Position numbers and translations under genes: made by a program. Shown here one piece after another: positions 58,811 to 64,000 of a DNA stretch of 64,000 nt. Below the pieces are notes generated by a model. It saw nothing but the letters and a program-made list of their open reading frames with translations, did no database searches and was not told where the DNA came from. The DNA is from Paenibacillus solanacearum (GTDB lineage: Bacteria; Bacillota; Bacilli; Paenibacillales; NBRC-103111). Within the stretch, counting starts at the first letter, position 1; each line of letters opens with the position of its first letter. The stretch is from positions 153,339 through 217,338 of the forward strand of contig NZ_CAJVAS010000010.1 in assembly GCF_910593845.1 (NCBI RefSeq), written 5' to 3'.

Positions 58811-59758
58811 TTATCCGGCCATACTGCCTGCGTGCATCGAACGAATGAAGTGAACGCCGCTCGGACCGGACGTCAGCAGTGAATGCGTCAGCAGCCTGCC
58901 GCCCGAAGCGTGCGCAATGCCACTCAGCAGCGGTCCCGGCGTAATTCCCGTCGCGGCAAACACGCATTCGTCGGAAGCGACCATATCCTGCAGCGTGAGC
59001 CTTCCGCACGGATCGGATAAGCCCATCCGCAGGCACCGCTCGTGTTCGGCCTCGCTTGCGGGCAGCAGACGCGCCTGCATGTCGCCGCCGAGACATTTGA
59101 CGGCGACGGCCGAGATGACGCCCTCCGGCGCGCCGCCGATGCCGTAGAACAGGTCGATGCCGCTCTCCTCCATGGCGGCGGCAATCGCGCAGGTCACATC
59201 GCCGTCGTCGAACAGCCGCACCTTCGCGCCGGTCTCTCGGATCGCATCGATCGCCGCCTGATGCCTTTCCCGGGATTGCACCGAAACCGTCATCTCCCGC
59301 AGCGGTTTGCCCAGTGCGGCCGCGACGCGAAGCACATTATCGGCCACAGGCAGGCCGATATCGATCACGCCGCCGGCCCCCGCGCCTGCGGCAAGCTTCT
59401 CCATATACATGTCGGGCGCATGCAGCAGCGCGCCTCTAGGAGCGGCGGCAATGACAGCCGTCGAGTTGTTCTGCCCTCCGGCGACGAGATTCGTCCCTTC
59501 GAGCGGATCGACGGCGATGTCGATCTGCGGTCCTTGCCCGGTTCCCGTCTTCTCCCCGATATACAGCATCGGCGCTTCGTCCATCTCGCCTTCGCCGATA
59601 ACGACGACGCCGTCCATCTGAATTTGCCGCAGCACCCGGCGCATCGCCGCCGTCGCCGCTTCATCCGCTTCATGCTTGCGGCCCCGCCCTACCCACGGCA
59701 GGGCGGCGATCGCCGCCGTCTGCGTTACGCGCAAAAACTCCAAGGCCAGTTGTTTCAT
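58811..59758 (-). CDS. glpX: Class II fructose-1,6-bisphosphatase (GlpX)
   Basis: GlpX removes the 1-phosphate of fructose-1,6-bisphosphate, and some members also act on sedoheptulose bisphosphate. The 315-residue Li-sensitive phosphatase-fold protein has GEGEMDEAPMLYIGEKTG, IDIAVDPLEGTNLVAGG with the metal-binding Asp-Pro-Leu-Glu-Gly, and FYGIGGAPEGVISAVAV. It lies within a set of sugar-phosphate genes on the minus strand, 39 bases downstream of rpiB. Confidence 0.93.
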   Translation of the reverse strand: MKQLALEFLRVTQTAAIAALPWVGRGRKHEADEAATAAMRRVLRQIQMDGVVVIGEGEMDEAPMLYIGEKTGTGQGPQIDIAVDPLEGTNLVAGGQNNSTAVIAAAPRGALLHAPDMYMEKLAAGAGAGGVIDIGLPVADNVLRVAAALGKPLREMTVSVQSRERHQAAIDAIRETGAKVRLFDDGDVTCAIAAAMEESGIDLFYGIGGAPEGVISAVAVKCLGGDMQARLLPASEAEHERCLRMGLSDPCGRLTLQDMVASDECVFAATGITPGPLLSGIAHASGGRLLTHSLLTSGPSGVHFIRSMHAGSMAG

Positions 59759-59797
59759 ACCGCTACCGCCTTTAGCTTCGTTATAGATTCGTCCGGC

Positions 59798-60283
59798 TCA
59801 GGAACACGAGTTCTCGGATTGCGGCCCCCTCGATTGATTCAGGCGCTGTTCGCCTTCCATAATTTTCTGCACCTTCCGCTCGGAGGCTCCCCCGTCGAAT
59901 TCCGCGTCCAGCCATGCCTGCACGACATGCTTAGCCAGCTCCGGGCCGATCACTCTGGCGCCCATCGTCAGCACTTGGGCATTGTTGCTCTTCCTTGCAC
60001 GTTCGGCCGAGTAAGTATCGTGGCAAAGCGCAGCGCGAATGCCCGGCACTTTGTCCGCCGTGATCGTCATGCCGATTCCCGTTCCGCAGACGAGAATGCC
60101 TCTGTCGAACCGCCCTTGCATAATTTGTTCCGCTACCGCAAACCCGACATCGGGATAATCGATCTGCTCATTGCCGTCGGATGGGCCGAAGTCTTCGCAT
60201 TCCACGCCTTTGTCGCCGAGGTAGCTTTTAATGATTTCCTTCAATGTATAACCGGCCTCGTCGGCCCCAATCGCTATTCTCAT
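59798..60283 (-). CDS. rpiB: RpiB/LacAB-family sugar-phosphate isomerase
   Basis: The 161-residue protein has MRIAIGADEAGYTLKE at its start, Cys66 in VCGTGIGMTITADKVPGIRAA, and HDTYSAERARKSNNAQVLTMG. The catalytic Cys and the His-Asp segment match ribose-5-phosphate isomerase B. In the same family are erythrulose-phosphate isomerases of tetritol pathways, which the adjacent polyol-type dehydrogenase makes worth considering. Start 60283 follows GGAGG. Confidence 0.9.
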   Translation of the reverse strand: MRIAIGADEAGYTLKEIIKSYLGDKGVECEDFGPSDGNEQIDYPDVGFAVAEQIMQGRFDRGILVCGTGIGMTITADKVPGIRAALCHDTYSAERARKSNNAQVLTMGARVIGPELAKHVVQAWLDAEFDGGASERKVQKIMEGEQRLNQSRGPQSENSCS

Positions 60284-60490
60284 CTCGATAGCCTCCATCA
60301 GGTAATATAGGGAAAATCAGCTTGAAACGTAAACCATGAGGCGATACTGCGCAGCCGGGTGGACCGGGACAAATGAACGATGTGCTGCTCGCCCGGATCA
60401 TGCGTATCGAACCGCGACGCGCGAGCCCGGATGAATGCATGCTCCCCAATCCGGTCCGGCTTCGCCGCCGCCTAACGGCAAGCCTCGCCG

Positions 60491-61570
60491 CTAGGGAATC
60501 AGAATGACCTTCAAAGAATTAACGCCCTTCTTCACAAGCTCGAAGCCTTTGACGTAATCTTCCAACGGAAGCTGGTGCGTCACGACCCCCTCGGTCGGCA
60601 GCTTCCCGCTGGCGATCCCATCGATGACCAGCGGATAGCAATAAGGACCCAGATGCGAACCAAGAACGTCGAGCTCCTTCCGGTCGCTAATAATGCTCCA
60701 GTCCACCGTCACCGGATCTTTGAATACGCTGAATTCGACGAATCGGCCGAGCTTGCGGATCATGGCGAGTCCCTGCTCCACCGACTTCGGATGACCTGTC
60801 GCTTCTATATATATGTCGCAGCCGTAGCCGCCCGTCAGCCGCTTGACTTCGGCGACGACGTCCACTTCTTTCGGATTGAGCACGAGATCCGCTCCGAACT
60901 GCTTCGCCAGCTCCAGCCGATCTTCGAACAAGTCGAGCACGATCAGCTTCCCTGGACCTGCCATCTTGGCGGCGCCGACCATCCCGAGACCGAGCGTTCC
61001 CGCACCCGACAGGACGACGACGTCGCCGAGCTGAATTTGCGCCCGCTGCACGGCATGGAAAGAGCATGCGTACGGCTCGATCAAGATCGCTTGCTCCAGC
61101 GGAAGATCGGGCGGAACCTTGTAGTTGATCGCTTCCTTCGTAAATTTCATATATTCCGCCATGCCGCCGTTCACGTTGTTCTGAAATCCGTACAGGTCAT
61201 GCTTCTCGCACATCCAGTATTGACCACGCTTACAAAAGCGGCAGTCCCAGCAAGGCACGATCTGTTCGGAGATGACCCGCTCTCCGAGCTGGAAGCCTTG
61301 TACGCCTTCGCCGATTTGCACGATATGGCCGATAAATTCATGGCCCGGAATCATCGGCGCCTTAATATACGCCGGCTGCGTCGCATCGCCCCAGAAGCTG
61401 GGTGCTCCTTCGTAAGCCTTGATGTCGCCGGCGCAAATGCCGCAAGCCTCCACCTTGATGACGATTTCGCCAGGCCCTGCCTGCGGCACGTCAACCTCCT
61501 CCAGCCGGTAATCGCCCGGAGCGTAAGCGACGATCGCTTTCATTCGTTCTGGGATTTCAACATGGTTCAT
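60491..61570 (-). CDS. Zinc-dependent polyol/threitol-type alcohol dehydrogenase
   Basis: The 359-residue medium-chain dehydrogenase has catalytic-zinc Cys46 in ACGICAGDIK, His in PGHEFIGHI, and the structural-zinc set CWDCRFCKRGQYWMC. The NAD motif is VVLSGAGTLGLGMVGAAK. Overall it resembles L-threitol/erythritol or sorbitol-type dehydrogenases that oxidise a polyol to a ketose. It is the first gene of the minus-strand set and divergent from a DeoR regulator. The exact polyol is inferred only loosely. Confidence 0.85.
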   Translation of the reverse strand: MNHVEIPERMKAIVAYAPGDYRLEEVDVPQAGPGEIVIKVEACGICAGDIKAYEGAPSFWGDATQPAYIKAPMIPGHEFIGHIVQIGEGVQGFQLGERVISEQIVPCWDCRFCKRGQYWMCEKHDLYGFQNNVNGGMAEYMKFTKEAINYKVPPDLPLEQAILIEPYACSFHAVQRAQIQLGDVVVLSGAGTLGLGMVGAAKMAGPGKLIVLDLFEDRLELAKQFGADLVLNPKEVDVVAEVKRLTGGYGCDIYIEATGHPKSVEQGLAMIRKLGRFVEFSVFKDPVTVDWSIISDRKELDVLGSHLGPYCYPLVIDGIASGKLPTEGVVTHQLPLEDYVKGFELVKKGVNSLKVILIP

Positions 61571-61849
61571 AAGGCTGCCTCCTTGAATGATCGATAATAA
61601 ATCCGTGTCTGGCGCTTGGTATGACAGTACGGTTATTTATTACCATTTTTGCATCAGACCCTGTATTTGTCAATAAATATTTTGCTTTTTACTGATGTTT
61701 ATTGTGATTTATTTTCATTTATCATTATTTTATAATAAAAACGATACTTAAAATGTTTTATTTACGCTGCATTCAGTATTATTTTATTGATTGACCATTT
61801 TTGTTTTGTTATAATTTTAATAAATATTCAGTTATGGGAGATGCGATGG
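61571..61849. promoter_or_regulatory. Divergent promoter region of the DeoR regulator and dehydrogenase operon
   Basis: For the plus strand TTGATT (61787-61792) and TATAAT (61810-61815) are 17 bases apart, a good promoter for the DeoR gene. The A/T-rich middle has several TTTATT/ATTTAT units (TGTTTATTG, GATTTATTT, CATTTATC) at intervals of about 10-11 bases from 61688 to 61724. These are candidate operator repeats for the DeoR protein. Confidence 0.65.
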
Positions 61850-62614
61850 ATGTTAGCACCTGAACGCCGGAACCGGATTATGCACATATTGAATCAACAT
61901 AAGCAGCTCCTGGTCAAAGATGTATCGCTTGAGCTCGGCGTTTCCGAGGGTACGCTCCGAAACGACCTCAAAATATTGGAGGAAGACGGCCTGCTGGAAC
62001 GAACGCACGGCGGAGCGGTGCTGCCCAAGCCTCCGACGCAGGAATATACGTTCCATTCCCGCAGCCAGGTCAATCAGACGGAGAAGATGATGATCGGCAA
62101 GGCGGCGGCCAACTTCGTGCAGAACGGCCAGTGCATCATCCTGGACGCCAGCTCCACCTCGCTCGAGCTTGCCAAGCATCTGGTTCAATACGATTATTTG
62201 ACGGTCGTCACGAACGGCCTCGCCACCGCGCAGGAATTGACCCGCAACCCGCATATCAGCGTCATTGTCGTGGGCGGCGTGCTGCGGCCCGGCTCGAGCT
62301 CGCTGGAAGGGCTGCTCGGTAAAGGGCTGCTGTCGCAAATTCACGCCGATATTCTCTTCACTTCCGCGCGCGGATTCACCGTTGCCGAAGGGTTGACCGA
62401 TTTCAGCGTATACGAAGCCGAACTGAAGAAGACGATCGTCTCGAATGTCAGCAAAGTCGTCGCGCTATTGGATCATACGAAGCTGAACCGCCGGTCGATC
62501 GCCACGTTTGCCGAGATGTCCCAGATCGATACGCTGATTACCGATCCCGGAGCGAATCCGGAGTTTTTGAAGCAGCTGAAAGGCGTCGAGGTCGTTATCG
62601 CCGATTCGCTGTAA
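61850..62614 (+). CDS. DeoR-family transcriptional regulator
   Basis: The 254-residue protein has an N-terminal helix-turn-helix (VKDVSLELGVSEGTLRNDLKILEEDGLLERTHGGAV region). The DeoR sensor domain shows ILDASSTSLELAKHL, VVVGGVLRPGSSSLEG and ILFTSARGFTVAEGLTD. It is divergent from the dehydrogenase-rpiB-glpX set and should control it in response to a sugar phosphate. The start at 61850 is chosen because GGGAG is nine bases upstream; 61841 would be too close to that site. Confidence 0.9.
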   Translation: MLAPERRNRIMHILNQHKQLLVKDVSLELGVSEGTLRNDLKILEEDGLLERTHGGAVLPKPPTQEYTFHSRSQVNQTEKMMIGKAAANFVQNGQCIILDASSTSLELAKHLVQYDYLTVVTNGLATAQELTRNPHISVIVVGGVLRPGSSSLEGLLGKGLLSQIHADILFTSARGFTVAEGLTDFSVYEAELKKTIVSNVSKVVALLDHTKLNRRSIATFAEMSQIDTLITDPGANPEFLKQLKGVEVVIADSL

Positions 62615-62631
62615 GGAATCGGGGGCGCGCC

Positions 62632-62672
62632 AAAAAGTCAAGGATACGCATCGCGTATCCTTGACTTTTTTA
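62632..62672 (+). terminator. Strong intrinsic terminator
   Basis: AAAAAGTCAAGGATACGC pairs perfectly with GCGTATCCTTGACTTTTT around ATC. It ends the DeoR transcript and can also act on the opposite strand. Confidence 0.93.
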
Positions 62673-62904
62673 GCATAAGGAAAGTCTAATTTCATTAAAG
62701 CGCTACAGCGATGAATAGACGTTCTGCTCGCAAGAAAAACTTCTGCTAAACCACGAATGGACCTGCATCGTGAAGGCCTCAGGCTTCGAGGCTTTGAGGC
62801 TTCGATAAGAGTGTCTCTTAGGAAGCGAGCTTCTCTTGTACTTGCCCGAAGCGTGCACGAAGCCGCTCCGTGACAGCCCCTCAGCCTTTCTTTGCATTCC
62901 GGTT

Positions 62905-63474
62905 TCATGCTCTGCGATAGTGCAGTAGGACGACACCGCCCTCAAAGTCGATCCTGTTCTGAAGACGCATGGAAACCTCCGGTTCTAAGCCGCTGAACAG
63001 CTTCTCGCCTTGCCCAGCGATGACCGGATGGACGAACAGCCGCATTTCGTCGAACAGCCCGGCTTGCAAAAACAAGCGCCACGTTCGAATCCCGCTCTCC
63101 ACGGATATATGCTTGCCGCCGCTTTCCCGTTTGAGCTTCTCCATGTCCCGGATCAACGTTTCGCGGTCGCTGAGGAGCAGCTGCTGTGAATGATTCCACA
63201 CGAGCTCCATCGGGGAACGCGTCAGTACGATTTTGTTGATGCGGTTTATTTTTCGCGCAAACGCGCGCTCTAACAGGGATACGGACGTCTTCTCCGCAGC
63301 TTGCCAATATTCGGCCATGGACCGGTACGTATGGCCGCCGACTACGACCGTATCGAGCGTATCGTAGTACGCAAGGGCGTCTTCCAACATATCGTCGCCG
63401 AAGCGCATCCACCGCTGCGGATCGGAAACGACGCCGTCCAGCGACTTATGCAAATACAAAATGATGTTCCCCAT
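62905..63474 (-). CDS. Dihydrofolate reductase-like / RibD C-terminal family protein
   Basis: The 189-residue NADPH-binding fold opens MGNIILYLHKSLDGVVSDPQ. It has VVGGHTYRSMAEYW, GGKHISVESGIRTWRLFLQAG and FVHPVIAGQGEKLFSGL, the core of the YwjB/YyaP-type dihydrofolate reductase-like family. Such proteins are often stress-linked reductases with unproven substrates. The start at 63474 is chosen because the fold begins there; the upstream extension overlaps the DoxX gene. The two genes lie back to back on the same strand and are probably co-transcribed. Confidence 0.87.
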   Translation of the reverse strand: MGNIILYLHKSLDGVVSDPQRWMRFGDDMLEDALAYYDTLDTVVVGGHTYRSMAEYWQAAEKTSVSLLERAFARKINRINKIVLTRSPMELVWNHSQQLLLSDRETLIRDMEKLKRESGGKHISVESGIRTWRLFLQAGLFDEMRLFVHPVIAGQGEKLFSGLEPEVSMRLQNRIDFEGGVVLLHYRRA

Positions 63475-63481
63475 GCGAGGC

Positions 63482-63883
63482 TCAATCTTCCTTCTGACGC
63501 AGCGGAATGAGCTTGCGCACGCTGTCATCCTTCAGCCAGATGGCTCCCCATACCAGGATGGCGATATACACCGGGAATAACACATGGGAAAACAGCGGGT
63601 TATCCAGGCGAACATGGGTCGCAATCGCACCGCCGAAATATCCGGTCAGCAGCACCGCACCAAGCACCGTGGTCCGGGGAATCGCGTACAAAATCGTGGC
63701 GATCAACCCCAGCGCTCCGATCACGACGAGATGATGCTCCGCATATCCGAGCTGCACCGTTCCTTCGACGACGGGGGCCGGTTTAATAAATTTGGTGATG
63801 CTGTCGAACAGCATAAACAGCAAGGCCAATCCGTACATGACGCGTGCCGTCCAGAGGCGGCCTTTCGATATCGTTCTCTTCAT
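63482..63883 (-). CDS. DoxX-like membrane protein
   Basis: The 133-residue product has four hydrophobic helices. A first helix (about 11-27) is followed by KFIKPAPVVEGTVQLGYAEHHLVVIGALGLIATILYAIPRT and LGAVLLTGYFGGAIATHVRL, seen as adjacent parts of the DoxX-like fold. Function is not established for this subgroup. Start 63883 follows AAAGGA at a slightly long spacing; an ATG four codons earlier would abut the site. The DHFR-like gene follows eight bases downstream. Confidence 0.8.
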   Translation of the reverse strand: MKRTISKGRLWTARVMYGLALLFMLFDSITKFIKPAPVVEGTVQLGYAEHHLVVIGALGLIATILYAIPRTTVLGAVLLTGYFGGAIATHVRLDNPLFSHVLFPVYIAILVWGAIWLKDDSVRKLIPLRQKED

Positions 63884-64000
63884 GATTATTTCCATTCCTT
63901 TCGCTTCGCTCAAGGCACAAAACGGAATGAAATCCGTTCGCCTTGAGCGGTTCTCTTGTATTCTAGAGATACAGAGATATCAGCACACTACAAATCACGC
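63884..64000. other. Window edge, probable promoter of the DoxX operon
   Basis: The region is non-coding as far as seen. AAGGCACAAAACGG-like and CGTTCGCCTT sequences pair loosely (about 63912-63946), which could be an operator or a stem in the leader. The end of the window cuts the region. Confidence 0.35.

Noticed and set aside
62763..62815. Tandem GGCTTCGA-type repeat
   Set aside because: Only two to three imperfect copies in non-coding sequence; too short to be a CRISPR or a notable repeat.

Overview
The window looks like chromosome of a spore-forming, moderately G+C-rich Bacillales member, most likely Paenibacillaceae (Paenibacillus or Cohnella type). The grounds are an alpha/beta SASP, a Cse60 protein, a gerA-type germination operon, a BrfA ribosome-rescue gene, strong Shine-Dalgarno sites, a T-box, a guanidine-I riboswitch and the soil-type sugar catabolism gene set. 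No rRNA, tRNA, CRISPR array, transposase or phage gene was seen. The species call is inference from gene content.

0-20 kb is housekeeping and small-molecule genes. It holds an LCP cell-wall ligase, a riboswitch-controlled guanidinium exporter pair, an archaeal-type aspartyl-tRNA synthetase behind a T-box and a short Asp/Asn-rich reading frame, a DUF2339 membrane protein, and a SufR-like regulator. Thiamine genes follow (thiD divergent from tenI-thiO), then an azoreductase, brfA, a ROK glucokinase, a hydroxyacid dehydrogenase, a GNAT protein, a MarR regulator and a sugar-type MFS transporter.

20.9-34.9 kb is visibly more A/T-rich than its flanks. It starts with a probable sulfated-glycan locus: secreted glycoside hydrolase, sulfatase, an extracellular solute-binding lipoprotein without its permeases, and an ArsR-type regulator. 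An amino-acid permease, an M28 peptidase with its own two-component system, an orphan trpB and a YdeI-like protein follow.

35-45.8 kb holds spore and envelope genes (SASP, a Gly-rich membrane protein, a WGxxGxxG protein, a YozQ-like protein), a DHA2-type exporter, and a complete L-rhamnose operon. That operon runs rhaEW, an ASRT-domain gene, rhaA, rhaB and a DeoR regulator; an amidohydrolase of the lactonase type lies upstream.

45.8-53.4 kb has a TipAL-like MerR regulator with a 19-bp-spacer promoter, a Gfo/Idh/MocA oxidoreductase, a four-cistron germination operon (A, C, small protein, B), a GreA/B-like protein preceded by an overlapping 23-codon frame, and cse60.

53.5-64 kb is carbohydrate metabolism. 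A ROK kinase, nanE and a DUF4127 protein form one cluster. A DeoR regulator is divergent from a polyol-dehydrogenase-like ADH, rpiB, glpX, a HAD phosphatase and a glycerophosphodiesterase. A DHFR-like reductase and a DoxX protein end the window. The observations most worth following up are the Asp/Asn-rich leader frame between the T-box terminator and aspS2, the brfA frame closed by a 20-bp terminator hairpin before its stop codon, and the TTAACC repeats shared by the two-component operon and the peptidase promoter.
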